A stretch of 64,000 nt of DNA from Thauera chlorobenzoica (GCF_001922305.1 NZ_CP018839.1:434001-498000); one strand, 5' to 3'; counted from the stretch's first letter, positions 1 through 11,083 are shown. Numbers and translations are program-made. The notes: generated by a model not told the origin, from the sequence alone.

Positions 1-609
1 ATCCGCCGCGAGGGCATGCTCGGCATCGAGCGCGACATCGACAATCCCGCGGAGAGCGCGCTCTTTTCGCAGTATCCGAAGGTGATCGAAGACCCGATGA
101 TCGTCGGTTTCCTGACCGACTACCTGCGCCTGATGGTGAGCGGCGGAATGAACCCGCACGAACTCGACGAGCTGATGCTGCACGAGATCGAGGGCTTCGA
201 GCACGAGGCCCATGTTCCCGCCAATGCGCTCGCCCGGGTCGGCGACGCGATGCCGGCATTCGGCATCGTCGCCGCGGTGATGGGGGTGGTGAAAGCCCTG
301 AGCACGGCCGATGCGCCGCCCGACCAGATGGGGCAGATGATCGCCCACGCCCTGGTCGGCACCTTCCTCGGCATCCTGATGGGCTACGGCTTCGTCAATC
401 CGGTGGCGAACCGCATCGAGCGCCAGGTCGCCGAGGCGGTGAAGATGCTGCAGTGCATCCGGGTGACGCTGCTCGCCAGCCTCAATGGCTACGCGCCGCC
501 GATCGCGGTCGAGTTCGGGCGCAAGACGCTCGATTCGAGCGAGCGTCCCGATTTCGCTGAACTCGAAGCCCACGTGCGGGGCCCGCGGGCCGAGTCGGGG
601 AACGCATGA
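1..609 (+). CDS. motA: flagellar motor stator protein MotA (5' end outside the window)
   Basis: MotA is the inner-membrane stator subunit that, with MotB, conducts ions and turns the flagellar rotor. The frame is open from base 1, so the N-terminal part lies upstream. What remains has the cytoplasmic loop with the acidic REGMLGIERDID and DPMIVGFLTDYLR stretches, followed by the last two membrane helices (around GIVAAVMGVVKALS and GTFLGILMGYGFVNPVANRIE). The conserved loop glutamate and the prolines at the membrane face are typical of MotA rather than TolQ/ExbB. It overlaps motB by 4 bases (ATGA), so the two are translationally coupled. The charged C-terminal tail after the last helix is ordinary. 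Confidence 0.96.
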   Translation: MRREGMLGIERDIDNPAESALFSQYPKVIEDPMIVGFLTDYLRLMVSGGMNPHELDELMLHEIEGFEHEAHVPANALARVGDAMPAFGIVAAVMGVVKALSTADAPPDQMGQMIAHALVGTFLGILMGYGFVNPVANRIERQVAEAVKMLQCIRVTLLASLNGYAPPIAVEFGRKTLDSSERPDFAELEAHVRGPRAESGNA

Positions 610-1571
610 GCGCCCGTGGCGCGGGCGACCAGCGGCCGGTGATCATCGTCCGCCGCAAGAAGGTGGTGCATGGCCACCATGGCGGCAGCTGGAAGATCGC
701 CCTGGCCGACTTCATGACGGCGCTGATGGCGCTGTTCCTGGTGATGTGGATCATCTCCAACGCCGGCCAGAAGGAGCGCGAGGCGGTGGCGGAATATTTC
801 CGCACGCCCTTGCTGGTGTCGCTGACCGGCGGCGAACGCCAGGGCACGAGCGCGAACGTGATCCCGGGCGGCGGCCCCGATCCCGCGCACGCCGAAGGCG
901 AGCGCCAGCGCATCGACCCGCTGAGCCAGACGCGGCCCACCGAGATCCAGCGGCGTGCGCTGCAGAACCTGCAGCAGCGCATCATCAATGCCGTCGAGGC
1001 CAGCCCGCAGCTGCGCGAGCTGCGCATCCAGATGCGCTTCGACGTGACCCGCGAAGGCTTGCGCGTCCAGCTCGTCGATACCGACGCGCGGCCGATGTTC
1101 GATCTGGCCAGCGACCGCGTCGCCCCCTACATGCGCGATCTGCTGCACCTGCTCGCCCCCCTGCTCAACGAGCTGCCCAACGACCTCAGCATCGGCGGCC
1201 ATACCGACGGCCTGCAATACGTCGATGGGGTGCGCGGCGTCGGCAACTGGGAGCTGTCGGCCGGACGCGCCAACGCGACCCGGCGCGAGCTCGTCGCCGG
1301 CGGGCTGGATGCCGACAAGCTGCTGCGCGTGTCCGGTTTCGCCGACCGCGTGCCGCTGCCCTCGACCACCACGGTCGATCCGGCAAACCGGCGCATCGAG
1401 GTGGTGGTGCTGTTCGACGAAGTGGCCGAGCGCATCCGCCGTCCGGTGGACGCGGTCGATGGCTTCGGCCGCCCGCTCGAAGCACCGGCCGCTCCGGCAG
1501 GGGCTGAGGCCGGCGTGCAGGGCGCGCCCCAGGGGGCGAGCGGTGGGGTGCCAGGCGTGCCGGCGGACTGA
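606..1571 (+). CDS. motB: flagellar motor stator protein MotB
   Basis: MotB anchors the stator to peptidoglycan and carries the ion-binding aspartate. The 321-residue product has a short basic cytoplasmic tail, then one membrane helix (about residues 33-53) containing Asp35 in the context ALADFMTALMALF, the expected proton-binding position. A plug-like amphipathic stretch follows (QKEREAVAEYF). The OmpA-type peptidoglycan-binding domain spans about 150-275, with the signature GGHTDGLQY and the NRRIEVVVL end. The last ~45 residues are Ala/Gly/Pro-rich and probably disordered. The start ATG overlaps the motA stop. The gene is the second of the mot-che run, as in enterics. Confidence 0.97.
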   Translation: MSARGAGDQRPVIIVRRKKVVHGHHGGSWKIALADFMTALMALFLVMWIISNAGQKEREAVAEYFRTPLLVSLTGGERQGTSANVIPGGGPDPAHAEGERQRIDPLSQTRPTEIQRRALQNLQQRIINAVEASPQLRELRIQMRFDVTREGLRVQLVDTDARPMFDLASDRVAPYMRDLLHLLAPLLNELPNDLSIGGHTDGLQYVDGVRGVGNWELSAGRANATRRELVAGGLDADKLLRVSGFADRVPLPSTTTVDPANRRIEVVVLFDEVAERIRRPVDAVDGFGRPLEAPAAPAGAEAGVQGAPQGASGGVPGVPAD

Positions 1572-1629
1572 GCGGGCGGCGCCGGGGTGACGAGGCATAG
1601 GGCATTGGACTACGCGATGGGGTACGGCC

Positions 1630-3780
1630 ATGGACATCAGTGAATTTCTCGACTCCTTCTTCGAGGAGGCGGTGGAACTGCTCGCCGACATGGAGGGGCA
1701 TCTGCTCGAGCTCGACTGCAGCGCGCCCGATCCCGAGCAGCTGAATGCGATCTTCCGCGCGGCGCATTCGATCAAGGGCGGCGCCGGCGCGTTCGGTTTT
1801 CAGCGCCTGCAGGAAACCACCCACATTTTCGAGAACCTGCTCGACCATGCCCGGCGCGGCGAGCTGACGCTGCGCAAGGACATCGTCGACCTCTTTCTGG
1901 AAACCAAGGACATGCTTCAAGATCAGCTGGAAGCCTATCGCAGCGGCGGAGAGCCCGACCAGGCCGCCTTCGAGCGCATCTGCCGCGTCTTGCAGCAGCT
2001 GGCACTGGAGGAAATCGGCAAGGGCGCCGGTGAGCCGGGCAGCGCACCGGCGCAGGCCGTCGAGGCGCCGCCACCCCCTCCGCCTCCACCGGTGGTGGCC
2101 GAACCCGTCGCGACCGAGCCGGCTATGGCGGGCGGAGCCGGTGGCCATGGCGAACGCCGCCTGCAGGTGAGCCTGCTCGGCGTGCCCGCCAAGGATCGGG
2201 CGCTGCTGCTCGAGGAGCTGGCCCACCTCGGCACGCTGTGCGCGCAGCAGGGGGGCGATGCGCGCTACGACATCGAGCTGCTGACTGCGGTCGATGCGGA
2301 CGACATCGAGGCGGTGCTGTATTTCATCATCGAGGCCGAACAGCTCCAGATCACGCCGCTGGCCGCCGCGCCGGCGGCTTCGGGCGCAGCGCCGGCGCCC
2401 GCAGTGACGGCCGCGCCGGCGCCGGCTGCAGCGGTCGTGCCGGCCCCCGCGCCCGTCCCGCCGGCTGCGCCTGAGGCGGCGAAGCCGGCGGCCGGGAAGG
2501 CTGCGCCGGCCAAGGCCGCTGCTGCGGCGAAGGGCGGCAGCGAGTCGTCGTCGATCCGGGTGCCGGTGGAGAAGGTCGACCAGATCATCAACCTGGTGGG
2601 CGAGCTGATCATCACCCAGTCGATGCTCGAACAGACCGCGAGCGGGCTGGACGACGTCACCCATACCGCGCTGCTCAACGACATGGGGGTGTTGCAGCGC
2701 AACGCGCGCGACCTCCAGGAAGCGGTGATGTCGATCCGCATGGTGCCGATGGACTACGTGTTCAGCCGCTATCCGCGCTTGGTGCGCGATCTCGCGGGCA
2801 AGCTCGACAAGGACATCGAGCTGGTCACCGAGGGCGAGTCGACCGAGCTCGACCGCAGCCTGACCGAACGCATCATCGACCCCCTCACCCACCTGGTACG
2901 CAACAGCCTCGACCACGGCATCGAGCCGCCGGCGGTGCGCGAGGCCGCGGGCAAGCCGCGCTGTGGCCGGTTGACGCTGTCGGCGCAGCACCAGGGCGGC
3001 AACATCCTGATCGAAGTCAGCGACGACGGCGCCGGGCTGAACCGCGACAAGCTGCTGGCGAAGGCGCGCGAGAAGGGCCTGGCGGTGGCGGACACGATGA
3101 GCGACGACGAGGTCTGGCAGCTGATCTTCGCCCCCGGGTTTTCCACCGCGGAGCAGGTCAGCGACGTTTCCGGCCGCGGCGTGGGCATGGACGTGGTCAA
3201 GCGCAACATCCAGAGCATGGGCGGGCGGGTCGAGATCTTCTCGCGCCTGGGCGAAGGCACCACCACCCGCATCGTGCTGCCGCTGACGCTGGCGATCCTC
3301 GAGGGGATGTCGATCCGGGTCGGCGAGGAAGTCTTCGTGCTGCCGCTGTCGGCGGTGCTGGAGTCGCTCCAGCCGCGGGCCGAAGAGCTGCATTCGATGG
3401 GTGGGGACGACGTGGTGCTGAAGGTGCGCGGCGAGTACCTGTCGGTGATCCCGGTGCATGAGGCGCTGGCGGTGGACGGGGCATGCACCGACCCGGTCGG
3501 CTGCATCGCGGTGATCGTGCAGGCCGAAGGGCGGCGCCATGCCCTGCTCGTCGACGAACTGATCGGCCAGCAGCAGGTCGTGGTGAAGAACCTCGAGACC
3601 AATTACCGCAAGGTGCCGGGCGTCTCCGCGGCGACGATCCTGGGTGACGGCCGGGTGGCGCTGATCCTCGACATCGGCGGGCTGCACCGCCTGAGCCGGG
3701 CGGCGAAGACGTCCGCAGCCACCCCGGGCAGGGCGCAGGAAGTACGGAAAACTTCGACGAAGGAGGTAGAGACGCTATGA
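1630..3780 (+). CDS. cheA: chemotaxis sensor histidine kinase CheA
   Basis: CheA takes signals from receptors through CheW and phosphorylates CheY and CheB. It has 716 residues. The N-terminal HPt domain carries the phosphoacceptor His46 in [15 protein letters not shown] proline-rich linker and a CheY/CheB-binding region (about 175-245) follow. A second Ala/Pro-rich linker (about 248-300) leads to the dimerisation domain ([21 protein letters not shown]). The ATP-binding domain shows the N box [22 protein letters not shown] and GRGVGMDVV. The C-terminal CheW-like domain ends in a charged tail. The start lies downstream of a 58-base gap after motB, and the stop overlaps cheW. Confidence 0.97.
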   Translation: MDISEFLDSFFEEAVELLADMEGHLLELDCSAPDPEQLNAIFRAAHSIKGGAGAFGFQRLQETTHIFENLLDHARRGELTLRKDIVDLFLETKDMLQDQLEAYRSGGEPDQAAFERICRVLQQLALEEIGKGAGEPGSAPAQAVEAPPPPPPPPVVAEPVATEPAMAGGAGGHGERRLQVSLLGVPAKDRALLLEELAHLGTLCAQQGGDARYDIELLTAVDADDIEAVLYFIIEAEQLQITPLAAAPAASGAAPAPAVTAAPAPAAAVVPAPAPVPPAAPEAAKPAAGKAAPAKAAAAAKGGSESSSIRVPVEKVDQIINLVGELIITQSMLEQTASGLDDVTHTALLNDMGVLQRNARDLQEAVMSIRMVPMDYVFSRYPRLVRDLAGKLDKDIELVTEGESTELDRSLTERIIDPLTHLVRNSLDHGIEPPAVREAAGKPRCGRLTLSAQHQGGNILIEVSDDGAGLNRDKLLAKAREKGLAVADTMSDDEVWQLIFAPGFSTAEQVSDVSGRGVGMDVVKRNIQSMGGRVEIFSRLGEGTTTRIVLPLTLAILEGMSIRVGEEVFVLPLSAVLESLQPRAEELHSMGGDDVVLKVRGEYLSVIPVHEALAVDGACTDPVGCIAVIVQAEGRRHALLVDELIGQQQVVVKNLETNYRKVPGVSAATILGDGRVALILDIGGLHRLSRAAKTSAATPGRAQEVRKTSTKEVETL

Positions 3781-4274
3781 GTCATTACAACGCTGATCCG
3801 GCTGCCGGCGGCGCCGAGGGGCAGCACCGCGAGTTCCTCGTGTTTTCGCTCGGCGACGAGGAGTACGCCGTCGACATCCTCAAGGTGCAGGAAATCCGCG
3901 GCTACGAGAGCGTGACCCGGATCGCCAACGCGCCCGATTTCATCAAGGGGGTGACCAATCTGCGCGGGGTGATCGTGCCGATCGTCGATCTGCGGATCAA
4001 GTTCAGGCTCGAGCGTACCGAGTACGGGCCCGAGACCGTGGTGATCGTGGTCAATGTCGGTGGGCGGGTGGTCGGAATGGTGGTCGATGGGGTCACCGAC
4101 GTGATGACGCTGACCCCGGAGCAGATCCGGCCGGCGCCCGAATTCGGCGTCACCCTGTCATCGGATTTCCTCAGCGGGCTGGGTAGCGTCGATGACCGCA
4201 TGCTGGTGATCGTCGATATCGAGAAGCTGCTGACGAGCGGCGAGATGGCGCTGGTGGAGGAGGTGCGAGCCTGA
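3777..4274 (+). CDS. cheW: chemotaxis coupling protein CheW
   Basis: CheW is the scaffold joining chemoreceptors to CheA. The 165-residue protein is a single CheW domain (about 20-155), with [24 protein letters not shown] and the strongly conserved [16 protein letters not shown] stretch, then [11 protein letters not shown]. It has no fused receiver, so it is a plain CheW and not CheV. Its start ATG overlaps the cheA stop (ATGA), so CheA and CheW are likely made in fixed proportion. The ~105 bases to the next gene contain no obvious terminator. Confidence 0.97.
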   Translation: MSHYNADPAAGGAEGQHREFLVFSLGDEEYAVDILKVQEIRGYESVTRIANAPDFIKGVTNLRGVIVPIVDLRIKFRLERTEYGPETVVIVVNVGGRVVGMVVDGVTDVMTLTPEQIRPAPEFGVTLSSDFLSGLGSVDDRMLVIVDIEKLLTSGEMALVEEVRA

Positions 4275-4379
4275 CGCCCGAGACAGCGGGAAACCGCGGC
4301 GGCAGCGCTTGATACAACGAAAAAAGTGCCGGCCTCAGGGCGGTCACGACAGGATTCGAGAGCGAGGAGGGAACGTTCG

Positions 4380-6599
4380 ATGCGCAATAACCAGCCCGTC
4401 ACCCAGAAAGAATACGAGTTGAAGGACGAGCAGATCCTCAACACGCGCACCGACTTGAACGGTGTCATCACCTATGCGAACCGGGCCTTCGTCGAAGTCA
4501 GCGGCTTCGCCCGTGAGGAGCTGATCGGCGCGCCGCACAACATCGTGCGCCATCCGGACATGCCGCCCGAGGCCTTCGCCAACATGTGGCAGACGCTGCA
4601 GGCGGGCGAGAGCTGGCAAGGCCTGGTCAAGAACCGGCGCAAGAACGGCGACCACTACTGGGTCGAAGCGAACGTCACGCCGGTGATGGAAGGCGGCAGC
4701 GTGGTCGGCTACGCCTCGGTGCGGCTGAAGGCCGAGCGCGCTGCGATCGAGCGTGCCGAAGCCGCTTACCAGCGCATCCGCGAGGGCAAGGGCGGGGTCG
4801 CGCTGGCGCGCGGCCAGATCAAGCGCAGCGGCCTGCTGGGCTGGCTCGGCGCCTTCAACCTGCGCACCATGCGCGCGCGCATGATCGCGATGATGACGAT
4901 CGCCGCGGGCTTGCTGATCCTCACCGGCGGGCTCGGCCTGTATGCGATGGACAGCGCCGGTCAGCGCGTGCTCGAACTGCGCCGCGACGGCCTGGAAGAC
5001 ATCGCCCGCCTGCAGCAGATCGACCAGCTGATCACCCAGGGCTATCAGTCGGTGGCTGCGTCGAACCCGATGACGGTACTCGAGGGGCGCGAGGAGCGGG
5101 CAGGGACGGTGGGCCGCCTGAGCTCGAACATGCTCGGGTTGTGGGACGCCTACCGCGCCCGCGAAATCAACCACACCGGAATCGCCGGCGAGTTCGACCA
5201 GGTCTTCCAGGGCTATGCCGATGGCCTGCAGGGCATGGCCGAGCTGCTCTCCGGCGGGGAGCCGTTCGAGGTGTACCAGGCGGTGATGCAGCGCTCCCCC
5301 GAACTCCAGGCCACCGGCATCAAGCTGTCGGCGCTGCTGTCCTCGCTGGTGGGCGAGAAGCAGGTGCTGGCCGCGGCGCTGGCGACCGAGGCCGAGGAGA
5401 TGCAGGCGAAGATGGCGATGGTGCTGTCGGTCGGCGCCGCCCTCGGTCTGGTGCTGCTGACCCTGGTCGGGGTGATGGTGATCCGCAGCCTGCTGCGCGC
5501 GGTGGCCGAGCTGCGCGCGTTCGCGCTGCAGATCGCCGCCGGCAACATCGGCATCGATGCGCCCGAGCGCCGTGACGACGAGCTCGGCAAGCTGATGGGT
5601 GCGTTCGACGTGATGCGCCGCAGCCTCGGCAACATCGTCACCGAGGTCAACACCGGCATCGCCGTGGTGACGCCGGCCAGCCGGGAGATCGCGGCGAGCA
5701 ACAACGACCTGTCCTCGCATACCGACCAGCAGGCCGCGGCGCTGCAGCAGACCGCCTCGAGCATGGAAGAGATGACTGCCACCGTGCGCCAGAACACCGA
5801 AAACGCCCGCCAGGCGAGCGGGCTGACGTCGGACAACGCCAAGCGTGCGCGCACTGCGGGCGATCACATGCGTGGCGTGGTGGACTCGATGGGGCGCATC
5901 ACCGCGAGCTCGCGCAAGATGGCCGACATCATCAACGTCATCGACTCGATCGCATTCCAGACCAACATCCTCGCCCTCAACGCTTCGGTCGAGGCCGCGC
6001 GCGCCGGCGAGCAGGGGCGCGGTTTCGCGGTGGTCGCCGGCGAGGTGCGCAACCTCGCCGGGCGCTCGGCGAATGCGGCCAAGGAGATCCGCGCCCTGAT
6101 CGACACCTCGTCGGCCGAGATCGAGGGCGGCGCCACGCTCATCCATCAGGCCGAAGCGTCGATCGGCGAAGTCGTCAATGCGACGAGCCGGGTCAACGAC
6201 ATCATGGGCGAGATCACCGCGGCCTCCGAAGAGCAGACCAGCGGCATCGGGCAGATCAACCAGGCGGTGGTCGAGATGGACAAGGTGACGCAGGAAAACG
6301 CCTCGCGCGTGCAAAGCACGGCGCGCGCGGCGGCGGCACTGGAACACCAGGCCGAGCAGCTGACGATCGCGATCGCCGCCTTCCGCCTGCGCGGCGCCGG
6401 CGCCGAGCGCGCAGGGCTGCACCACGCCGCGGTTCCGGCCACGCGCGCTGGCGGCGCGGCGAAGCCCCGTCCCGCCCTGGCGGGGGGCGATGCCGAGCCC
6501 ACCAGCCGACGCCGCGTGCGCGCTGGCGCTCCCGCCGTGGCGCTGGCGGCGCCGGTGGGGATGGCGGCATCCGCAGTCGACGATTGGGAGGAGTTTTGA
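4380..6599 (+). CDS. PAS-domain methyl-accepting chemotaxis protein (Aer-like, with periplasmic domain and C-terminal tether)
   Basis: This 739-residue chemoreceptor starts at the ATG after an AGGAGG ribosome site (4365-4370). The N-terminal PAS domain (about 15-115) closely resembles the FAD-binding PAS of Aer, with [16 protein letters not shown] and [18 protein letters not shown], so redox/energy sensing is likely. A first membrane helix (about 173-197) and a second (about 352-376) enclose a ~150-residue predicted periplasmic helical domain, unlike E. coli Aer, which has almost no periplasmic part. A HAMP region and a full signalling domain follow, with hairpin tip [22 protein letters not shown]. 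The last five residues are DWEEF, the xWxxF docking motif for CheR/CheB. cheR follows at once. The ligand of the periplasmic part is unknown. Confidence 0.93.
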   Translation: MRNNQPVTQKEYELKDEQILNTRTDLNGVITYANRAFVEVSGFAREELIGAPHNIVRHPDMPPEAFANMWQTLQAGESWQGLVKNRRKNGDHYWVEANVTPVMEGGSVVGYASVRLKAERAAIERAEAAYQRIREGKGGVALARGQIKRSGLLGWLGAFNLRTMRARMIAMMTIAAGLLILTGGLGLYAMDSAGQRVLELRRDGLEDIARLQQIDQLITQGYQSVAASNPMTVLEGREERAGTVGRLSSNMLGLWDAYRAREINHTGIAGEFDQVFQGYADGLQGMAELLSGGEPFEVYQAVMQRSPELQATGIKLSALLSSLVGEKQVLAAALATEAEEMQAKMAMVLSVGAALGLVLLTLVGVMVIRSLLRAVAELRAFALQIAAGNIGIDAPERRDDELGKLMGAFDVMRRSLGNIVTEVNTGIAVVTPASREIAASNNDLSSHTDQQAAALQQTASSMEEMTATVRQNTENARQASGLTSDNAKRARTAGDHMRGVVDSMGRITASSRKMADIINVIDSIAFQTNILALNASVEAARAGEQGRGFAVVAGEVRNLAGRSANAAKEIRALIDTSSAEIEGGATLIHQAEASIGEVVNATSRVNDIMGEITAASEEQTSGIGQINQAVVEMDKVTQENASRVQSTARAAAALEHQAEQLTIAIAAFRLRGAGAERAGLHHAAVPATRAGGAAKPRPALAGGDAEPTSRRRVRAGAPAVALAAPVGMAASAVDDWEEF

Positions 6600-7537
6600 G
6601 CGTCGGACCCGATCCCGGGAGCCGGACGGGCGCTTCGGCGTCCGGCCTCTCCTGCGCGCGCGACCTCGAGCTGACTGCGGGTGACTTCGAGCGCATCCGC
6701 ACCCTCATTTACGAGCGTGCCGGCATCGTGCTGTCCGAGCACAAGAAGGAAATGGTCTACAGCCGCCTGGCGAGGCGCTTGCGCCACCATGGGCTGCAGC
6801 GTTTCAGCGACTACATCGCGCGCCTCGAGCGCCAGCCCCAGGCGCGCGAGTGGGAAGCCTTCACCAATGCGCTGACCACCAACCTGACCGCCTTCTTCCG
6901 CGAGGCCCATCACTTTCCCCTGCTCGCCAGCCACGTCAGCGAGCGCCGTGGGCCGGTGCGGGTGTGGTGCGCAGCGGCCTCCAGCGGCGAGGAACCGTAT
7001 TCGATCGCGATGACCCTGGTCGAGGCGCTCGGGGCGCGGGCGAGCGAGGCCCAGGTGATCGCGACCGACATCAACACCGACACGCTCGACAGCGCGCGCG
7101 AAGGCGTCTACCCGCTGGAGCGGCTCGAGCGCATCGACGAGGAGCGCCTGCGGCGCTTCTTCCAGAAAGGCCGGGGCGCGCGCCAGGGGTTTGCCCGGGT
7201 GCGCCCCGAAATCGCGGCGATGATCCGTTTCGAGCCGCTCAACCTGCTTGCCGCGAAGTGGCAGATCGATGGTCCCTTCGATGCGATATTTTGCCGTAAC
7301 GTCATGATTTATTTCGATACCGCGACCCAGGCCCGGATCCTCGAGCGCTTTGCGCCGCTGCTCAAGGCCGACGGCCTGCTGTTTGCCGGGCACTCCGAGA
7401 ATTTTTCCTACATCACCCAGTCGTTCCGTCTACGCGGGCAGACGGTGTATGTCCGTGCCGCCGGCGCACCCGCGCCCGCCGGCCGCCGCCCCGAAGGCGG
7501 GTTCGGGCGCGTCGCCGAAGAAGGGTGGGCGTCATGA
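6596..7537 (+). CDS. cheR: chemotaxis protein methyltransferase CheR
   Basis: CheR methylates receptor glutamates using S-adenosylmethionine, for adaptation. I place the start at TTG 6596. It overlaps the receptor stop and sits just behind GGAGGAG (6587-6593); an in-frame TTG at 6584 lies inside that ribosome site. The ~313-residue protein has the N-terminal helical domain ([33 protein letters not shown] in two parts), then the SAM-binding domain with [19 protein letters not shown], the IATDIN stretch, and [14 protein letters not shown]. The beta-subdomain that binds the receptor pentapeptide is present, matching the DWEEF tail upstream. The start choice is less certain than the function. Confidence 0.95.
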   Translation: MSVGPDPGSRTGASASGLSCARDLELTAGDFERIRTLIYERAGIVLSEHKKEMVYSRLARRLRHHGLQRFSDYIARLERQPQAREWEAFTNALTTNLTAFFREAHHFPLLASHVSERRGPVRVWCAAASSGEEPYSIAMTLVEALGARASEAQVIATDINTDTLDSAREGVYPLERLERIDEERLRRFFQKGRGARQGFARVRPEIAAMIRFEPLNLLAAKWQIDGPFDAIFCRNVMIYFDTATQARILERFAPLLKADGLLFAGHSENFSYITQSFRLRGQTVYVRAAGAPAPAGRRPEGGFGRVAEEGWAS

Positions 7538-8595
7538 GCAAGCCGCGCATCAAGGTGCTGTGCGTCGACGATTCGGCGCTGATCCGCAATGTCCTGAGCC
7601 GCATCGTCAATGAGCACGACGACATGGAAGTGGTGGCGGTCGCGCCCGACCCGCTGGTGGCGCGCGACCTGATCAAGAAGCACAACCCCGATGTGCTGAC
7701 CCTCGACGTCGAGATGCCGCGCATGGACGGGCTCGACTTCCTCGAGCGCCTGATGCGGCTGCGGCCGATGCCGGTGCTGATGGTGTCGTCGCTGACCCAG
7801 GCCGGCTCCGAAATCACCCTGCGCGCGCTCGAGCTGGGCGCGCTCGACTTCATCGCCAAGCCGAGCGCGGACCTGCGCGAAGGCATGCTCGAATACGGCG
7901 AGCTGATCGCCGACAAGATCCGCGCCGCCGCCCGTTCGCGGCCGCGCGGGGGGGCGTCCGGGGTGCGGCCGGCGCCGGCGCGGCTGAAGGCGCCGCTGAT
8001 CTCGAGCGAGAAGCTGATCATCATCGGCGCCTCGACCGGCGGCACCGAGGCGATCCGCGCGGTGCTCGAGCGGCTGCCGCCGAACAGCCCCGCGGTGATG
8101 ATCGCCCAGCACATGCCGGGGGGGTTCACGCGCTCGTTCGCCGAGCGCCTCGACCGCTTGTGCGAGATCACCGTCAGCGAGGCGAGCGACGGCGAGCGGG
8201 TGCTCCCCGGCCACGCCTACATCGCCCCCGGCACTGCCCACCTCGAACTCGCCCGCAGCGGCGCGAACTACATCGTCCGCCTCAGCGACGCCCCGCCGGT
8301 CAATCGCCACCGGCCGTCGGTCGATGTCCTGTTCCATTCGGCGGCGGTGCACGCCGGGCGCAACGCGGTCGGCGTGCTATTGACCGGGATGGGCAAGGAC
8401 GGCGCCGCCGGCCTGCTGGAGATGCGCCAGGCGGGCGCGGCCACGGTGGCGCAGGACGAGGCCAGCTCGGTGGTGTTCGGGATGCCGCGCGAGGCGATTG
8501 CGCTCGGCGGAGCCTGCGAAGTGCTCGGCCTCGATGCGATCGCCCCCCGCCTGCTCGAGCTCGTCACCCAGGCGGGGCACGTGCAGCGGGTGTGA
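7534..8595 (+). CDS. cheB: protein-glutamate methylesterase/glutamine deamidase CheB
   Basis: CheB removes receptor methyl groups and deamidates receptor glutamines after phosphorylation by CheA. The ATG overlaps the cheR stop (ATGA), and the product has 353 residues. The N-terminal receiver (about 1-120) has the VDDSALIRN acidic pair, the phosphoacceptor in [12 protein letters not shown], and the lysine in DFIAKPSA. The C-terminal esterase (about 160-350) shows the catalytic serine in [14 protein letters not shown], the histidine in AQHMPGGFT and the aspartate in [11 protein letters not shown]. There is no cheD between cheR and cheB or elsewhere in the window, although many betaproteobacteria have one. 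Confidence 0.97.
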   Translation: MSKPRIKVLCVDDSALIRNVLSRIVNEHDDMEVVAVAPDPLVARDLIKKHNPDVLTLDVEMPRMDGLDFLERLMRLRPMPVLMVSSLTQAGSEITLRALELGALDFIAKPSADLREGMLEYGELIADKIRAAARSRPRGGASGVRPAPARLKAPLISSEKLIIIGASTGGTEAIRAVLERLPPNSPAVMIAQHMPGGFTRSFAERLDRLCEITVSEASDGERVLPGHAYIAPGTAHLELARSGANYIVRLSDAPPVNRHRPSVDVLFHSAAVHAGRNAVGVLLTGMGKDGAAGLLEMRQAGAATVAQDEASSVVFGMPREAIALGGACEVLGLDAIAPRLLELVTQAGHVQRV

Positions 8596-8643
8596 GCGCC
8601 GCTTGTTGTTTCACTCATTTGAATTGAAGGAAAGGGAAGGTAG

Positions 8644-9033
8644 ATGGCTGACAAGAACATGAGGATTCTGGTGGTGGATGACTTCCCCACCATGCGCCGG
8701 ATCGTGCGCAGCCTGCTCAAGGAGCTGGGCTACAACAACGTCGATGAGGCCGAGGACGGCCAGGATGCGCTCACCAAGCTGCGCGCCGGCGGTTTCCAGT
8801 TCGTGGTTTCGGACTGGAACATGCCCAATCTCGACGGCCTCGAGATGCTGCGCCAGATCCGCGCCGACGGCGCCCTGAAGGCCCTCCCGGTGCTGATGGT
8901 CACCGCCGAGGCGCGCAAGGAGAACATCATCGCCGCGGCCCAGGCCGGGGCCAACGGCTACGTGGTGAAGCCTTTCACCGCGGCGACGCTGGAAGAAAAG
9001 CTGAACAAGATCTTCGAAAAACTGGGTATGTAA
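8644..9033 (+). CDS. cheY: chemotaxis response regulator CheY
   Basis: CheY carries the phosphoryl signal from CheA to the flagellar switch (FliM). At 129 residues it is a bare receiver domain. All key positions match the enteric protein by number: acidic pair Asp12/Asp13, phosphoacceptor Asp57 ([10 protein letters not shown]), Thr87, Tyr106 and Lys109. A strong GGAAGG-type ribosome site precedes the ATG. It lies 48 bases after cheB and directly before cheZ, its phosphatase. Confidence 0.98.
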   Translation: MADKNMRILVVDDFPTMRRIVRSLLKELGYNNVDEAEDGQDALTKLRAGGFQFVVSDWNMPNLDGLEMLRQIRADGALKALPVLMVTAEARKENIIAAAQAGANGYVVKPFTAATLEEKLNKIFEKLGM

Positions 9034-9067
9034 TTGATTACGGCGGATTCCGTCGGAAGGAGCGATC

Positions 9068-9736
9068 ATGAGCGCTGAGGCGCATTCGACCTCGCCGGGC
9101 GGCCACGCCGCCGGCGAGGACCTGATCCTGCGGATCGGCCAGCTCACCCGCATGCTGCGCGACAGCATGCGCGAGCTGGGGCTGGACAAGGAAATCGCCC
9201 GCGCGGCCGAGGCCATTCCCGATGCCCGCGACCGCCTGAGCTACGTTGCGACGATGACCGAGCAGGCCGCCGAGCGCGCGCTCAACGCCATCGATCGGGC
9301 GCAGCCGATCCAGGACACCTTGAGCACGCGGGCGAAGGAGCTCGACGACCGGTGGTCGGCGTGGTTCCAGAACCCGGTCGAGCTCGAGCAGGCCCGCGAG
9401 CTGGTGCGGGACACCCGCGGCTACCTCGGCGAGGTGCCCGATCTGACCCAGGCCACCCACCGCGAGCTGCTGGAAATCATGATGGCGCAGGATTTCCAGG
9501 ACCTCACCGGGCAGGTGATCAAGCGCATGATGGACGTCATCCGCGAGATCGAGCAGCAGCTGCTGCAGGTGCTGATCGACAACGCCCCCGCCGCCCAGCA
9601 GGCGAACTTCGCCCGTGCGCCGAAGGAAGGCGCCAATCCCCTGCTCAACGGCCCGCAGATCAAGACCGAGGGCAATCCCGACGTGGTCGCCAACCAGGAC
9701 CAGGTCGACGACCTGCTCGAGCAACTCGGGTTTTGA
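9068..9736 (+). CDS. cheZ: protein phosphatase CheZ
   Basis: CheZ dephosphorylates CheY-P and so terminates the tumbling signal. The 222-residue protein is predicted largely helical. It carries the catalytic-region signature [20 protein letters not shown], with the active-site glutamine. It ends in [11 protein letters not shown], the C-terminal helix that docks on CheY. The start follows a GGAAGGAG-like site 34 bases downstream of cheY. A 189-base gap follows before flhB, the longest gap inside the mot-che-flh run. Confidence 0.96.
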   Translation: MSAEAHSTSPGGHAAGEDLILRIGQLTRMLRDSMRELGLDKEIARAAEAIPDARDRLSYVATMTEQAAERALNAIDRAQPIQDTLSTRAKELDDRWSAWFQNPVELEQARELVRDTRGYLGEVPDLTQATHRELLEIMMAQDFQDLTGQVIKRMMDVIREIEQQLLQVLIDNAPAAQQANFARAPKEGANPLLNGPQIKTEGNPDVVANQDQVDDLLEQLGF

Positions 9737-9925
9737 GTCCGCCCCGGCACCTGCCGCGCGCGGCCGCGGCGGTGCGGCGCGGCGCAGCAGGCGCGCGGCG
9801 TGCCCCCGCCCCCGCGCTTTTCCGCAAGCCCGAACTGGCGCCGAATCCGTCCGCTGTTTGCCGCACCGGCGGGGACGAAATGTTCGGACAATGCCCGGTT
9901 GCAATTTCATTGTCCGGGCGTGTCG

Positions 9926-11083
9926 ATGGCAGACGACGGCAGCGATCAGGAAAAAACCGAACAAGCCACTCCGCGGCGCCTGGACAAGGCGCGCGAGGAG
10001 GGCCAGGTCGCGCGCTCGCGCGAGCTGGCCACGTTCGCCCTGCTCGTCGGCGGCGTGGGCGGTCTGTGGGTGATGGGTGCGGCGTTGTACGAACAGCTCG
10101 GCTCGATCATGGAGCAGGCCTTCCTGTTCGAGCGCACTCACGCCTTCGAGCCGCGGCTGATGGTGCTGGCCGGGTTCGAGCTGCTGCGCCGGGCCTTGTT
10201 CGGGATGATGCCGCTGTTCGCCCTGCTCGCGCTGATCGCGCTGATCGCGCCGGCCCTGCTCGGCGGCTGGCTGGTGTCGGCCAAGGCGCTGGTGCCGCAG
10301 TTCTCCAAGCTCGACCCGGTGAAGGGGCTGAAGCGGGTCTTTTCCACCCAGGCGCTGGCCGAGCTGTTCAAGGCGCTGGCGAAGTCGTTTCTCGTCGGTG
10401 GAGTCGGCGTGACCTTCCTCGCCCTGCATATCGACGAATTCCGTGTTCTGACCCAGATGCCGGTGGCGCGGGCGCTGGCGCGGGCGCTCGAACTGGCGGC
10501 GCAGGCCTGCGCCCTGATGGTGCTGACCCTGGTGGTGGTGGTGCTGATCGACGTTCCCTACCAGTTGTGGAGCCATGGCAAGAAGCTGCGCATGACCAAG
10601 GACGAAGTCCGCCGCGAGCACAAGGAATCCGACGGTGACCCCCAGGTCAAGGGGCGGATCCGCATGGTGCAGCAGCAGATGGCGCGGCGGCGCATGATGA
10701 GCAAGGTGCCCGAGGCCGACGTGGTGGTGACCAATCCAACCCATTTCGCCGTCGCGCTGCGCTACGACGCCGCGCGCATGGCCGCGCCGCGGGTGGTGGC
10801 CAAGGGCGCCGATGCGGTGGCGGCGCGCATCCGCGCGCTCGCCGTCGACCATGGCGTGCCCCTGCTGGAAGCGCCGGTGCTGGCGCGCGCGCTGCACCGC
10901 CACGTCGATCTCGACGCCGAGGTGCCGGCCGCGCTGTACACCGCGGTGGCGGAGCTGCTGGCCTGGGCCTTCGGCCTGCGCCGCGCGCAGCGCGAGGGCG
11001 GGGTGCCGCCTGCGCCGCCGCTGCTGGTGGTGCCGCCCGAACTGGAAGTGGCCGCGGTGCGAGCGGCGGGAGGTGAGGGGTGA
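9926..11083 (+). CDS. flhB: flagellar type III export apparatus protein FlhB
   Basis: FlhB is the export-gate membrane protein that switches substrate specificity from rod/hook to filament. The start is ATG 9926, giving 385 residues and the usual N-terminus DDGSDQEKTEQATPRRLDKAREEGQVARSRE (in two parts); the frame upstream is unrelated low-complexity sequence. Four membrane helices lie between about 33 and 212. The cytoplasmic domain contains the autocleavage motif Asn270-Pro-Thr-His273. The last ~25 residues are Pro-rich. A small GCCCGG/CCGGGC inverted repeat (9893-9898 and 9914-9919) lies just before the start. The stop overlaps the GTG of flhA. Confidence 0.96.
   Translation: MADDGSDQEKTEQATPRRLDKAREEGQVARSRELATFALLVGGVGGLWVMGAALYEQLGSIMEQAFLFERTHAFEPRLMVLAGFELLRRALFGMMPLFALLALIALIAPALLGGWLVSAKALVPQFSKLDPVKGLKRVFSTQALAELFKALAKSFLVGGVGVTFLALHIDEFRVLTQMPVARALARALELAAQACALMVLTLVVVVLIDVPYQLWSHGKKLRMTKDEVRREHKESDGDPQVKGRIRMVQQQMARRRMMSKVPEADVVVTNPTHFAVALRYDAARMAAPRVVAKGADAVAARIRALAVDHGVPLLEAPVLARALHRHVDLDAEVPAALYTAVAELLAWAFGLRRAQREGGVPPAPPLLVVPPELEVAAVRAAGGEG

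Noticed and set aside
9893..9919. Hairpin upstream of flhB as a terminator after cheZ
   Set aside because: The stem is only 6 bp with no T-run, and the genes around it form one continuous functional cluster.
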